From assembly GCA_012064415.1 (NCBI GenBank), contig SSNU01000295.1, positions 62,001 through 126,000 on the forward strand: 64,000 bases of DNA, given 5' to 3'. Below, piece after piece: positions 14,901-29,900 of the stretch. Numbering within the stretch: position 1 is the first letter of the stretch; each line of letters begins with the position of its first letter. The notes beneath the pieces were generated by a model. It was given only the letters and a program-made list of their open reading frames with translations, made no database searches and was not told the origin of the DNA. Made by a program: the position numbers and the translations under genes. This DNA is from Gyrodactylus bullatarudis (lineage: Eukaryota; Platyhelminthes; Monogenea; Gyrodactylidea; Gyrodactylidae).

Positions 14901-17900
14901 TGGTCCTAAAAATGAACTTCTGAGCACCCTCTCATTTTGAAATCAACGAAAAATTCAGCTCGAAATTCAAAAAATGAAAATTAGCGCTAATTTGAAATTT
15001 TGAATTTCCAAATTTTTTTGTTAAAAATGATCATTTCCCAAAATAATTTAATTCAAATTTTTGATTAAAAACTTATAGATTCCCATCTTCATATTCAACC
15101 TGTAATTTAAAAGTTAAACTTGAACCTTTTGAATTGGTGCAAACCAATTTGTTTTTATAACAGATTAAAAGGCATTAAATTATAAAAGGGAAATGAACAT
15201 GGCAATCGATACACCTATCATCAATGTTTTTTTTCCTTGATAATAAAATGGTATTACGCGTGGATAGAAATGATAATATTGGACCATTTATTACGAGGTA
15301 AGGTAACTATAATATTTTATAGAAAATTGTAATAAAAATTGTTGATAAACAATAAAACATTTTGGATAATGTATTCAAACTTTTTTATAATTATCAAGAT
15401 TATGGTGCAACACTATAATTTATTAGATGTATGGACTGTGTAATGTTTATATTATACATGCAATGTCAATAAATAGGTAACACCTTATTTTAATATCAAT
15501 AAATGATAAGAAAGATGAAAAGAATTAAAATAATCTCATCTACAAATAATGTATTGAGACCCATCTCTGGTCAGAGTGGATAAACATTAGATTTAAGAGG
15601 CCTAGAGAAAAGGTTATCTTTAATTAAGCTGAATAGTCAAATCACAAGTGGGGTTAATTTTTAGAAAAATTAGTTAAACATGCTAATTTCATGAGAGAAC
15701 AAACTTATTAATCGAAAATAAAGGTTGAATATAATATGAGAAACTCAGGAATTTTTTCGCGTAATTTGATTAATATCTACTCATTAATTATGAATAAATC
15801 TAGATTCCTTATTTCAAAAATTCTCTTTAAGGTACGGTTTATTTGATAAGTATTATTTTTGAGCTGAGTTACTGATGACCCACAAAACTCAGACTGCAGT
15901 CAGAGAGCATTTAAGAACATAATGCCTAAGTTCCCCCACCCCAAACTTTGAAATTTTTTGCAAACCATCAGGGAAACATCTTGAAAGCAGCTGAAACGTA
16001 CACCTCAATGAATTTGAACCAAATCTTTGTGTCCACAAGGATCATATAAAGCCATTGAATTTGTTAAGACCAAGAGAGAATCAATCAAAAAGATCCCAGC
16101 CCCCTTTAAGGAAAAGAAGACGATAAGAAATGAACCAACAGATTAACCAGTTCATCTCAGCAAAAAAATGATTGAATCGTAAGATTTAATATTTGATTAA
16201 CACAATCTATAAAAGGTAGCAGGAATTAGTAAAATTTTAAATTATATACCAGAGATTCACGTAATTTTGTATATACGTCCGAAAATCCACTTATTTGCAT
16301 TTAGAATTTTGGAAGAACTATTAGAAAACTAAGGACTAGGACAAAAGAACATCTTTCAAAGAACACTTCAGTTCATGAACATTTGACGGACAATAATCAT
16401 AATGCTGACTATTCCAATTTTTCAGTATTTTATAAGAACTCAGGTGATGACAGCACTGATCGCTGGATTAAAGAGAAATTCTTTATTAATACTATTAAAC
16501 CAGATCTGTGTGTTCAAAAGAACTATACATATTCTCTTATATTACCCTGGCTTATGCGAGCTTTATCACCTTTTTTCTCTTCAATTTTGCTATTAATGTT
16601 GAGTTTTTGGGTGTTTTTTCAGCTTGCATTATATTCTTTTATGAAATTTGCTTCTTACTATTTTCATTCTTATATTTGTAATTTTATTATTTCAATGATT
16701 ATATTTATAATTTCCATTTTTAAAGTAACACTGCTGTTGAAGCTTTAAGAAATACGTATTCAGTGTAAATAAAACTCTTGTTTTTTCAATACTTCAAATA
16801 AATTCTAAATTTTAAATTAGGACCAATAAAGTCATCAGTATTAAACTGAGGAGTAAGAGATGTAAGATCTTTAATAAGGAAAATATCTTCATATCCATCG
16901 ACAGATTCATTGAAATAAAAAGGTGTACATTGTATAGATATTAGAATTAGATAGAATGAGATCACGGATACTGTAGAAATGGAATTAATGATATTGTAAA
17001 TCTAATCAAAATTCACTCTCTCCCTCTGTCTAGTTCGTTCTCTCATCTTGAAATGATTTTTTTTTTCATTTTTCAACACACTCAACTACCTTTCAAATTC
17101 ACCTCGATTTTTTTCATGATTTAATCATCATCAGAAATCCTATGGATTCTTTGAAAGGGAAAGAGGAAAATATTCTTTTTTTCATAATACACTCAAACAG
17201 AAGGAAAAATAACATGAGAGAAAGATAGAATTCTAATGTGAAAGTATGTTTTGTGAATTCGTCGACGAAAAATATTGTTGAGTATCCTGTCATTGGTCGA
17301 TGGATTCTTCGATAATTTAAGAATTTTTGGCCATACAGGTTATATATTCTTGAAAAAAGTTTATTGTCCTTAGATAATGAAATAATAAAGCGCAAGTTTA
17401 ATAAGAGTCAAATACATTTTTGACTACACTTCCTATCAAATTTTACACAGTTGACTGTATTCAAATTCCAATTAAAATTTTAAGAATTTCTTCCACATTT
17501 ATTTGACTACAGTTAATTTAGATTTTACATTTTTGACTATAAAATATCTAAAATCTTACAAAGGTTATTATATTTTTTATTCAAATGGCTCGAAAAATTA
17601 ACAAATGAGGATGAATACTTTGTAATGAAAATACTTTCATCTGATGTTTTCAATGTTTAAGAACTAATATATATTCAAGGCAAAAATTTCTATTTGGATT
17701 CTATTAAAGATAATGAACTTTTAAGCTTAAAGATAAATCGAAAACGAGGTCAATCCAGGTTGAAATGACTGAAACCAAAAAAAGAAGTTGTTTAATGAAT
17801 AATATTGATAAAAATTCAATTTTAATGCATTAATTGAAACGTAGATCATAGATATTTTATAGTCAAAAATGTAAAATCTAAATTAACTGTAGTCAAATAA

Positions 17901-20900
17901 ATGTGGAAGAAATTCTTAAAATTTTAATTGGAATTTGAATACAGTCAACTGTGTAAAAATTGAAAGAAAGTGTAGTCAAAAGTGTAAAAATTGTAGTCAA
18001 AAAAATGATAAAGACATGAAAGTGTAGTCAAAAATGTAATTGACTTTTTTTCATCCATATGATGGAATATTAAATCTTCAATAAGTATTAGTCAAAGTAG
18101 ATTTAATTGGAAAATAACCAACCCTGTTCCAAAGAGGATGATCGATTGCAATTATACGGAAAAAGAAGAAGACTTTCATAAATTGTTGATTTGGCAGATG
18201 GTTAATTTCAGGTTTTTTCGTGTTTGATTTTTCTACAGTTTATCTGCTTGGTTTCAAGGTTTATTTAATTTTAATGGTTTTTCAGATCAAATTTTCGTGT
18301 TTAAATTAGAATAATCTGACTAATTTTAATCCCAAATGTCGGATTCTTATCACTTCAAATCACTGAAATGGATAAAATTTTGAGTGTAATGTTGAAAGAG
18401 TCGAAATTTGGGCTATTTTTGAAATTCATAGAAATGGCCTACGTTTTTTTTTATTTTGAAAGACTATCGGGATATTCCATAATAAAATTCAAAAAATATT
18501 GTATTCCTGACCGGAGAGAAGTATTTAGATTAAATTCCAAGAGAGTTGATTTTTTCCAAAAATTTAATTCTTGTTTTAAACGTTTTTTTGAAAATCAATT
18601 TCCAAATTTCATGGATAAAAATTAGGATAACTATTAATTACGAGTAATCATACCTGTAGAAAACAAATATGCAATCTGCTAAAGCTATAAAGATAGTGTG
18701 TTTTTGGATCAAAAATTGGCCCAATTTTTTATCAATAACTCCTGAACCAAAACTAATTGCATTAAAAAAACTGTAAATTCGTAATCAGCGTATTAACAGA
18801 CCAAAGGATAGACAAAAGCTTGAATGCGAGAAATGAATAAAAATTTTCTGGGACTTAGAGGGGTAAATTATTTTGATTTTAGGGTTATCTTAATACAGAG
18901 TTATTTGAATTTAATTTATTTTTGATGAACAAGAAATAATAAAGATGCATTATAAAAGACAAACTCAGTGTCAGAGTAACACAAAACACACATTGTTACG
19001 TGAAAAAATAAAAGAGAATAAATAACACAAGAATAAACAGTATTATAAAAAACATGTAACACAATTAATAAAAAAGTAAATAGAGTGAAAGGAATGTAAT
19101 GAGAAGAGAACAATTGCATAAATTTTAAATTCCCATGCAATACAGGACGGAATGGATTACTGAATATATATATTATACGTTTTTGTGTGGTTGTATTCTA
19201 TTTTAGAAACTGAATAGAAAAAAAAGTCTCTTGAGTGATAATTTTTGAAAGAGTATATTAATTAATAACATTATCAAATTATCAAATCCAATAGCTCAAC
19301 AAAAGGCATAGATTAATAATTTCTAAAGGTCTTTAAAGTCATTATAGCTCTTACCCCTTTTGATTCTAAACAATTGTATTCATACTAATGAGTAAGGATT
19401 TGGAAAACTAAATATAATTTTAATCAAATGGGGGAATGATTCTCATATATGTTAATATATATTAACTTGACAACTGTTTGAAAAATACGAAATTTCAACT
19501 TAAAACCCCAAAAAAAGATTTTCTATTTCAGTAATTTGGCTTCTATTCTCCCAGAGCATATTACAGTACGTACTACGTATTCTTTTTCATTACATAAATT
19601 TTTATCGAGCTGTCTTGCGTTTCATTTTTTATAAACTAAAGCTTATAAGTTATTACAAAAATTAAATAAAATACATTTTGGTGATGATTGAAATTATCCC
19701 AATTTTAAGGTACATGTATCAATATATATTACAGTTTAATTGATAATTTCGAAATTCCTGAAATTCGAATTAGCTAGAATGTTTCTCTTCAGATTTTGTT
19801 CTTGAAGGACTTGATGCATAAGGAGTATTCCATTTAGCCTATTCATGAGTAACACCAACTCGACTAATTACCTCCCTCCCCCAAATAATTCTATCAAAGA
19901 AAAATTTGTAAGAAGGCAATTATTGGAATTTTTTAAAGATATTTTCCTAGTTTGAATAGTATTTTCTTTCAATATAAAATGCTCTAATGGATTATAATGA
20001 TTATTTGAGAATAACGGCATTTTAGGAGTTAAGTAAACTATCTCTTTTAATACTTTACTAAAGTTTAACTTGTTTCTTCCCTAGTTCAAGTATAAAGAAG
20101 GCAGGCAATATTATTAATTTTGATCTGTATGTAATTTTTCAGAACATTGTAACTATATAGTTGGATAAGAAGAATGAAAAAATATATATATATTTCTGTA
20201 TTCTCATGAGAAAAAGAATAGAAAAAATATGTGTAGATATTCTCTCTTGTTGAAATATATAGAGAATGAAAAAACGGGAAATACTACACAAGAATTTATT
20301 TATTGAAAGGAGCCAAAAAGAGAGGCAAAGTTTGTTGTATTGTTAGAATAAAGTAGAAGGATATATATATTTTCAAAAAATCAACACGTAAATTCAATGT
20401 TATTATTTATTATCATGTTTAGTTTATTTTTGAAATTAAAATAGACATTCCATTCCATTTATGGTGTAAAAAAGGCTAAAGAAAAAAAACAACAATACAG
20501 CTGTGTATATTAACTCAGATTCATGAAATTAGTTTCATAATTGAACTTTATAGAGATTCAATTGGACTGAATATGGTTTGTTACACAATGTGTAATCAAC
20601 AAGATGTAAAGTCTTAAAATAAAGCTAGTGGATATGATGATGAGAAATTACTGTGTTTTTTTTCTCCCAAAATACGTTCCAATGAGTTTTGAGCTCGAAA
20701 GTTTATAGAAAAAAATATTGAAAATAAGAAAAAAATAGCTCAAAATTATAAAGTTTAACTCTTTCTTTGTACTTCTATGAACAAATTCGAATTTTTGTAT
20801 ATTTTGCATCCTAAATCTCAGTATTAATCTCTATAACTAATAAAAGAGTTCTAGCCTAAAAGTAAAAGAGTGGAACTTTGGATATTAATTTAGAAAAATT

Positions 20901-23900
20901 AACTTTTTCGGATTCAATAATTTTTTATATATTCTATTGAAAATATCAGTAGAAATTCAAATGTATTCTTGTTGAGATATTTTCAAAGAATCTATCAGCT
21001 CGAATACTAAATATTTACTTGACTACTACTACTCTTTGAATCATGTCGGAGAATTTACTAGAAAGAATATTTTATTTACGAACAGGAAAACAAGATCTTG
21101 AGCTAAAATGCAAATTTTTACATTTCCATCATGATACAGTTCACGAAATAGTTGATAATTTAGCTATGAACAACACAGATGATTCAATGAGTATTGACAA
21201 TATATTTTTTTGATTTTGAATAATCTTCGGGAAATATGCAAATCAGGAATTAATTAATGAAAAGTATTCAGTCATAAGTTAGATTCATAATTAAACCCTA
21301 TGCAATAAATAGCAAATGATGGAAGGACTCGTACAAAGGCTTTGTATAGATTTGCAGGAGTAATATTATTTATAAAGTTATTCTGTATGATGACTATAAA
21401 AAATTAGCTTATTCTGATTGGTTGATTGTTGATGGTTATCTAACGCTCAAGCAAGTGGCAATGCTGCAACAAATTATTTATTTAACAATTCTAGATGATA
21501 AAAAAATTGGTCAAGTAAAATATGACGTAAAACCTTGAGGTTCAGTTTTGAATCTTTAGAGATAAAGCAAAACACTAGATATTCGTACGAATCCTTTTAC
21601 AAGAAATATTGCAAAAAAGTATTTTTCGAATAAGCTTTCATTTTAGTTGATTCAGACAAGCCTTGTAAATTTATTTCAATTAATATCTTAACTGTGTCTA
21701 AAGCAAGCTTGAATAGGATGAAATTTACTTAGGCGATAGCAAAAAAGAAATTATTCAACTGAACCCGAATAAATTTCGTTCAGGTGACTTGGTCAATTTG
21801 ATCCTGTCTAAACTGATATACATTATTATATACAATTCATAATATATATTCAGTCATAATATTTTTAATCAAACTAATACACATTCTAATATATCACGAT
21901 TGAATGAATGATCAAAAATAAATTAAAAAGTAAAATACTCGGTTAATAACCTCAAAGGGGAAAAAAACTAACAAATTTCACTGGCAATTCAAAATGTCCA
22001 CTGTCAAAATGAAAGTGGGCAAAAACACACAAATGAAAAGTTAGCAGTCGTTTTTATTGATGTTAATTTACTATGCAGGGTATATGCATTGCATACATAC
22101 TATATTACTAGATTTGAAGGGAACAATGATCCCTTTATTGATGGCATCATATATTTTTATGTTAGAGACATACTAATGTATGTAATTTTATAGTTATTAT
22201 TGTGAAAAAATAATGAAAAAAATATATGATGGATACACGCTATTATTAATATAAGCGTTTATTTAATTATTTAACTCAAATTTTAGAAAAACAGTTTTTG
22301 CTGGACTCGCATTTAATATTTTGTCATAATAATGGTTTTATGTGCTGATTATAAATCTTAATAAGTTTAGAACGATTATCTTTAGTTCAGGAATTATCGA
22401 TCCGATTATGTCTTAATTTTTAGCAGATTTCCATTCAAAAAAATAATCTAGTCCTAATTGACATGAAGATGAGAATTTACTCATTTTACAAAGAACTTTG
22501 AAAAGTCGGGAGAATACTGTCTTTCGAATTCTGTAATGCAACGAGCCCATAAGTTGTGGAAAAAAATTCAATCTAACCAAAATTAGGCCGTTTTTCAAAA
22601 TTCCAGTGACCCAGCAAATATAAGACAATAACATAACAAAAGAGGTAAATTAAGGTTTGTGGTCTGTAATTGGCAAGAAGAATTTATTACTCAAAATTGA
22701 AAAGTGAAACTAGTGAGACTTAACCCTCGCATGGAATTTGAAAAAAATCACGTAGACGAAATTTGGGGTCTTTTTGACCCCACATACTCTCAACATTAGT
22801 TTTAGCAAAAAGAAAAAGTTTTCATTCAACAAGATTTAAATATTTTTATAGACAATTAGGACAAGATAGATAAGAATGTTCTTTGCATATAAAAATGCTG
22901 CATTTTCCACAGCAACTTTGTACTTTTCTGTCACCTGCTCTGGAACAAAGTCCACATCTAGCTCTCTTTTTACTCTTGCATATACTCGTGTCTATACTGA
23001 TAATTGTTGAATTTTCAAGGTTGTTTTCATCTTTTTTCATCAGCTGAATAGACAAGGTTTTCAGAAATTCCCTTCTTGAATGTTTTTTGTGTTTAGAGTA
23101 TTAGGCCATTTCAAAAAATGTAGAACATAAGAGTTATAACCGGCCAAATCAATGATGTTGAAAAAAATTTTCAAAGGCCATCGGACAGTTGATCTATTAC
23201 AGGAATAATTGCCTACAAGCTGGTCAAGAGTACCTTTAGTCGAATTATAGTATTCTATTATTTCTGGTTTTGATCCAGTATCGTCTGGATTTTNNNNNNN
23301 NNNNNNNNNNNNNNNNNNNNNNNNNNNNNNNNNNNNNNNNNNNNNNNNNNNNNNNNNNNNNNNNNNNNNNNNNNNNNNNNNNNNNNNNNNNNNNNNNNNN
23401 NNNNNNNNNNNNNNNNNNNNNNNNNNNNNNNNNNNNNNNNNNNNNNNNNNNNNNNNNNNNNNNNNNNNNNNNNNNNNNNNNNNNNNNNNNNNNNNNNNNN
23501 NNNNNNNNNNNNNNNNNNNNNNNNNNNNNNNNNNNNNNNNNNNNNNNNNNNNNNNNNNNNNNNNNNNNNNNNNNNNNNNNNNNNNNNNNNNNNNNNNNNN
23601 NNNNNNNNNNNNNNNNNNNNNNNNNNNNNNNNNNNNNNNNNNNNNNNNNNNNNNNNNNNNNNNNNNNNNNNNNNNNNNNNNNNNNNNNNNNNNNNNNNNN
23701 NNNNNNNNNNNNNNNNNNNNNNNNNNNNNNNNNNNNNNNNNNNNNNNNNNNNNNNNNNNNNNNNNNNNNNNNNNNNNNNNNNNNNNNNNNNNNNNNNNNN
23801 NNNNNNNNNNNNNNNNNNNNNNNNNNNNNNNNNNNNNNNNNNNNNNNNNNNNNNNNNNNNNNNNNNNNNNNNNNNNNNNNNNNNNNNNNNNNNNNNNNNN

Positions 23901-26900
23901 NNNNNNNNNNNNNNNNNNNNNNNNNNNNNNNNNNNNNNNNNNNNNNNNNNNNNNNNNNNNNNNNNNNAATTGGAGTGTCCTCGTCTAATTCTGGATCAGA
24001 AATTTGCTCTTCAACATGATCCTCTACACTGCTAGCCGAAGAGAAATTTTCGGATTCATCTGATAATTCTCTATTCATAGCACGTGAGAACAGCTCTTGT
24101 ACGTCTTTATTGTAGTTCATGATGTGAATAAATGAATACGATAAAAATTCCATGTATGAAATCAAAAAAAAGATATACAAACAGGACGGGGTCGAAAAGA
24201 CCCCAAATTCCGTCTGTGTTATTATTTTTTCTGAATGACTTATTTCATGTAATTATAGATCGACGACTGAAAAAACAATCATTTTAGATAAAACAATTGT
24301 TTGTTCTAGGATTACAAAAAAAATCATACAAAAAGAAAAAAAAACAATAAAGTTACAAAGGATTGAAATCACCTTGGGGTCAAAAAGACCCCAAATTCCA
24401 TGCGAGGGTTAAGTCGAATGATTCAATGATAGCATCGTTAGGATTATATTTTTCAATCAATATTTTCATACGGATAGATTTTTAAATAATCATACTTTCC
24501 TATAAATTAGATAATGCTAATCTAGCTGGCTTTAGTATATGAAAAAATATCTTCCCATGATTTAGATTATGTTTTGTAATATTCCTTGTGAACTATTCTT
24601 TTTGAAAGAATTTGAGAATTTAATTGCAAGAATTTCTAAAAAAATGAGTCTAATTCAAGAATATCTAAAAACAATCCTGTTATTCAATTAATTGATATGT
24701 ATGTTTAAATCTTATTTATTTTTGTCAGTCTCAAGATTTTCAGACGAATAATATCAAAAGTCATATTTCAACCACCTTTTTTAATCATAAAAAATGTTGA
24801 TTTCAAGGTGTAAATGGGATCAAACATTGTTTTTCAGGATCATCATTCGACAAGAAAACAAAGATAGTCCTTGATATTCTAAGAAACACTTTATTATCGT
24901 GCGAGAGTCTACTTCCTATCTTAAGACCCTTTTTACTGCTTGAAAATTAATAAATTTGGATGATCAGTTCAAAAATTGAATAGTGATACAATTAATTAGT
25001 TTCTCAGTCTATTGGTGATTCAATTCACACATTGAAATCAAAGTCAAAGTTTAAAAAATGGAAATAATCTTTTCAAAATTCATCGAGAATAAATAGTATA
25101 GTATAAGATTTTCGATATAATATTCTTTCAGACATCAATCGAACCTAACATGTGTTTTTTGAATTTACAAATGAGATATTCGTAATGAAAGAATAGCACA
25201 CTAACGGATGTAGTGTATTACTAATGATGATTAAAAATAGATGTGTGTAATTAAATCGTAAATCTTGAGGCTTTGTACTTTCCTTGAGAAATGATCATAA
25301 ACTGGAATATTTTATTGCCAAATAGATGAACACACACAGATCAAGATGAAAAGAGAGAATACACTCTGAGACTATTCCTCCTCATCAATAATTCTAATGA
25401 GTAAAAGTAAAATATATAGTCTGTTCTGATCAAAATTGTCGAATACGAGCAAAAAATCTGCTATTCCATCTATATTCTGATTTTTAGGTGTTAAAAAATA
25501 GAGATTTGTCAATAAAAACATTTTATAGATGCATAATTTCCTATGAGTTTTACGCTTTGGATACTTCAAGGTCTACTGCATTCGAATTGGGCGTAGATTA
25601 TTTTCCTATCTTCTGAAACGTGCACAAAATTGAGTTGAAGTTGAGAAGTTTCGAAAAAGCATTGATGATCTAAGGAGAATTTTCCTACTACTCTTTTGCT
25701 ATGAAATTAATCTTGAAAAAGATAATGTCCTTTTTATTTTTCAATCTCGTTCACGATTTTCAATATCAAATGGCGAAACACTGCAAGTTGGGTTTTCATT
25801 TTTTACCGAATAACTTGAAATTTTACATAATATTCGTAAAACTGGGTAGTTCCTCATCACTTGACTTTCAAAGACAATGAGAGAAATTAAATGAAAAAAT
25901 ATTAATACGATAAAGAATCTTTTACGTTTAAAAAATGGAAGAACGAATAGAGAGATTAATAATGAAACTCGAATTCTCTTAATATGATTATTTCAAAATG
26001 AGTAACATCGGAAAAAAATAAATTTTGAATTAATTATGTAAATCAAAAATTTATATCATTCTATGTAAGGGAGAATGAAACGAGAAAGAGGGAATCACGA
26101 CAAAAATAAAATTAGAATTTTTTCTAATCTCTCATCAACTGGGATATGGCAAAGTTAAACATATCTTTTTAAGCCAATCTATCAAGAAGAGAACTCACAT
26201 CATATAGATCGTGCATAACCTTAGGCCACCATAGGTCCAGTCGATCGATTGTGGAAAGACCGATTTCAAGGATTTTCGCCAATGCAAAATGTGTTGGTTC
26301 CTTGAAATAAAAGAATGAAATCTATCAAGTAAGCAATTAATAATTACTATAATTATCATGTTCAGACTTTGTCAAATTTCAAGATTACACCAAGATCTTA
26401 GAAGATGACAAGACAGATATATGAAAAATTTTATTCGACAAAAATAACTACAAGTTTTACATAGTAGGGTAATACAAGTTTTTACAACTTTTCAGCTATT
26501 TGCTCATTTGAAAGAGAATTAAATTTTGAGAAAAAAATTCTTTTGAATTAAAAATTTAAAAATTTTTTCTGATATACAAAAACTCATTTTAAATTTACAA
26601 TTTTTAAATTCGCGTCAACAAATTTTGAATGAATGACTTTTAGATGTGTATTATTCTTATATTTATTTAAAATCCTCGTCGTTATGTGAAAATTTTACAC
26701 AGTCATTCTGATGTTACAGAAATGATAGTACGTGAGGTGGTGAGATAACGAACTATTTTTTCGTTCATTAAATCAATAAGATTTGAGTAAATTAAAATTC
26801 AGTGAAACCCCATCCTTGAATGAAGCTCAATAGCTTCAAAACCACGTAAATTCAGATAAACTAATCAATGAAACGAACTTTGGGAATCTAAAAATTACTT

Positions 26901-29900
26901 TATGAAACATATTTTAATTGATCTATTTATCCAAAAAGTTACTAATTTTTTATGAAAATTTGTTTTGCTTTATTAAATTTAACCAAATTATACCTAAATC
27001 TTATTCTGGGCATTCAATTTTGGTAATTTTGAAAAGCCATAAAAGTTATTCAATGGTGTTTAAATTTTTGAAAATAATTATTTAGAAACTAGGGACATAA
27101 TAGAGCCGAAGTTTCATTTTAGGCGTTTAATAGCAAAGAGAGATGACTACTTACAAGTGAACTTTGTTATTCTGAGGATTTCTAGGTTCCTATTTGATTT
27201 TTCACATTTTTATTATATAAATAATTGCAATAATACATACAAATTGAAAGCAAGACTTTTTGTAGAAAAATAATCTGATAAAATGAGAATTGAGAAACTT
27301 TCAAGTTAATATAAAAATTTTACCTCTATTATGTGACAAGTAAATATAAGATTTAGATATTATTTTTAGCTCTGTACTAATAGGACATCATTAGAATCAT
27401 TTCAAGAAACTGAATTAGACTCTGACCCAGGTTGAAAATTGGAGATTTCAAAAATCTAAAGAAAAATTGTTTACGATAAACAAATTTGTTTGTTCAATTT
27501 TTCACATCCTTTTTTAATTTATTTCTCAAAATTATAGTTTTAAAAAGTGACACTATTGATGATCCCTAAGAACCTAGAAGAAACTCAAAATTATAAAAAA
27601 TAAAACATGTTTTGTTAGTAACTGTAAAACAGAATGATGAAACATTTTTTGTCATAAAATTTAAGCAATTTTTGTTTATTTTCAAGTGAATATATGTATT
27701 CAGATATTTCTCTAAGAGACACGTGATACAACTTACTTAAAAATGAGACTTGTTCCTAAGTTTAATTGACAAGGATCGTTAATAAAATTTGGGGAATGAA
27801 GCTTAGACATATAAACTGTGCATAGCAGTTCATTCTAATAAATTATGTTCCCTTGATGATAATTTGTACTGTGATGAATTTCATGAAAATTTCAATTGAA
27901 GATAATATTTTTTGCAAAAAAAGAATGGATAAAAGGATCATTTTGGTAGGAAAACCATTATTCTTTGATGTTAAACATTATCGTTACTCCTCCACACATT
28001 ATTTCCTTTAGTCTAAAAAAGATTGTTTATCATCACAAGACGATTTAGACCTAGGAAAGATGATCAGTTTTAAAAACAATCTAGTAACAAGAACTCATTT
28101 ATTAAAAAGTTATTAAAGAGGTTGAAGTTAGTTATTTTTAAATATTACTTTTAGGAATAATCTGAATTGTACTACGAAGTGATTTTCATTGAAATGAGCT
28201 AAAACTTTCTTTTAGCTCATAAATTATATCTTTTAAACTATAGAAGCGTATACAGACAGATGACGTGACAACCCCCTTTACCAATTAACGAAAAAATGAT
28301 TTTAAACAAAAATGTGGACGTTTTAGAATTTTGAGTTGGCGTCAAAGATTTTTTGAGCTTTAACCCAGGAAATTTTATCGATTTTGAAGTGAGAATAAGG
28401 TCAAATAAGGTTTTTAGGATCGAAATTATACGAGAAAATAAAATTTGCTAAACGTGTTCTGAGCACCAAACTCGGGTTTGAGGAAGAATCGAAATTCGAT
28501 TTCTTGGAAAAAATTCTTAAAAAAAGTGAAATTTCGATAAATCAAGATTCTTTAAAAACAGGGGATCTTGCATAAATTTAATGGTGATACATTTGGTTAA
28601 ATTTTTTCTCTTCTTTTTTTGGTAAAAGTAGTTTAGTTATCACTTTATCCAGATTTAAAAAAATTTTCATCATTTTGAAATTTTTGATGAATTAGGTGAG
28701 ATTTTCGTAAAATTCAAAAATTTTCAACTTTTATCCTTGATATTTTGATCGATCATATGATTATTTCACTGCAATATTTCATATGTAATAATTGGAACGG
28801 GGTTAGCATTAAAGAAGTCCATATATTTTTTAAATAATGAGATTTGAATACTATCTCTAATAGAGATGTAACCTTTTTTTAAATCAAAGTTTTCCGAGAA
28901 ATATCCACAATTTTGATAACAATGATGTATGAGATCTAAATTAACTGAAAATTCGTTCGCAATCCCATGCATAGTCGTGCATTGCCCATTTTCCCTAAAT
29001 TCTCTTGTATGTATAGTGGAATAGCAAAATTTAACAGAAATGATCCTAACATGATTGTATTACTGTTTTCATTGAAAAAACCCTTGAAGCTTAATCAGCA
29101 GGAAAAGATATTCGAAATTTTGTTTAAAATGTAGTAAAAATTCATTGGAAATCTAGCGGCATTTTTAAAAAAGTCTGATCTTTAAACTTGAATATTATCA
29201 CGGGCAAGCATTTTGATACTTGATCTTATATGAAATAATGTTAAGAACTCATAGTATTATCATTTGAGTTGGTTTTTAAAATAGGTTGAAAAATTTGTTA
29301 CATCTCTAATCTCATTAAGAATTCTCTAAGAATGCACAAATCAAACTTTAGTAATATACAAGAGTAATGTAATTTATCATCTTAGTAAGTATTCAGAAGG
29401 GAATCTTTATTATACTATCTAGTAGTCTAATTGAAAAGAAAGGAGTAAGGAGAATCAAATTAAAAACTGCAAAAGTTAAATGCTAGAGATGATAGATAGA
29501 ATTTCTTACCTTTCTGAAAGAATTCGGATCATCCTTATCATTGAGCATTTCACAGAGTCCTTCAATAATATTGATTAATGTCGGATCACTCCATTTCCTA
29601 TTAATAAGTAATAAAAAATACATTATCAATCAACAGTTTTTGCTCAATCATTCAAAAAATATCTTGTACTCTTTTCCGAGAAAAATATCATTAAATCAAG
29701 ATATCTTTCTACAAGCTCTACCCCATTTTACTCTTTTTTGGGATTATGAATAGTAATTCAAGAACTTTAAACTTACTTCCCGAGTCTAAATATTTTGCCG
29801 AGCATGTTCGTGAGTATTGGAACCTCAGCAGCTGTTTGTGACGTCAAGATACAATGACTACCAGAATTATTGGTCCCAATTCTATCGAGAAGAGGTCGTG

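Larger units (their letters stand above)
22724..24408 (-). mobile_element. defective piggyBac transposon, TTAA-flanked, with assembly gap
   Basis: TTAA at 22720-22723 and 24409-24412 flank perfect inverted ends CCCTCGCATGGAATTTG. Subterminal hairpins of the form GGGGTC-N5-GACCCC lie at 22765-22781, 24188-24204 and 24376-24392. The transposase is encoded on the minus strand and is interrupted by 674 N (23294-23967). It carries a frameshift and a deletion at the third catalytic Asp (see its own entry). A closely related, intact-looking copy lies at 55253-57293. Confidence 0.93.
2921..26198 (-). other. 23.3-kb MON2 intron filled with a nested GPCR gene and mobile elements
   Basis: It is bounded by the donor after exon 15 (GTGAGT) and the acceptor before exon 16. 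It contains an opposite-strand GPCR (4246-5460), foldback repeats (3040-3470, 6679-6997, 14830-15100), a tRNA-like sequence (12373-12450), a Penelope-like fragment (16310-16790), two large palindromic elements (10730-11338, 17406-18045), a defective piggyBac (22724-24408) and a short unidentified open frame (21043-21213). Stretches 7100-9600, 18100-21000 and 24420-26190 show no gene or element I can name. Confidence 0.8.

Noticed and set aside
16383..16748. 121-codon open frame with a hydrophobic C-terminal half, at first sight a membrane protein
   Set aside because: The first part is a GIY-YIG-like fragment continuing upstream without a start, and the hydrophobic part is T-rich tail DNA repeated at 50215-50390 and 61085-61285.
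23245..24180. 311-codon minus-strand and 249-codon plus-strand open frames across the N run
   Set aside because: Most of their length is unknown sequence. The minus-strand ends are two parts of the broken piggyBac transposase and the plus-strand frame is an artefact.
28766..28972. 68-codon minus-strand frame
   Set aside because: The peptide looks less random than most, but no family is recognisable and no splice-compatible link to MON2 exons was found.
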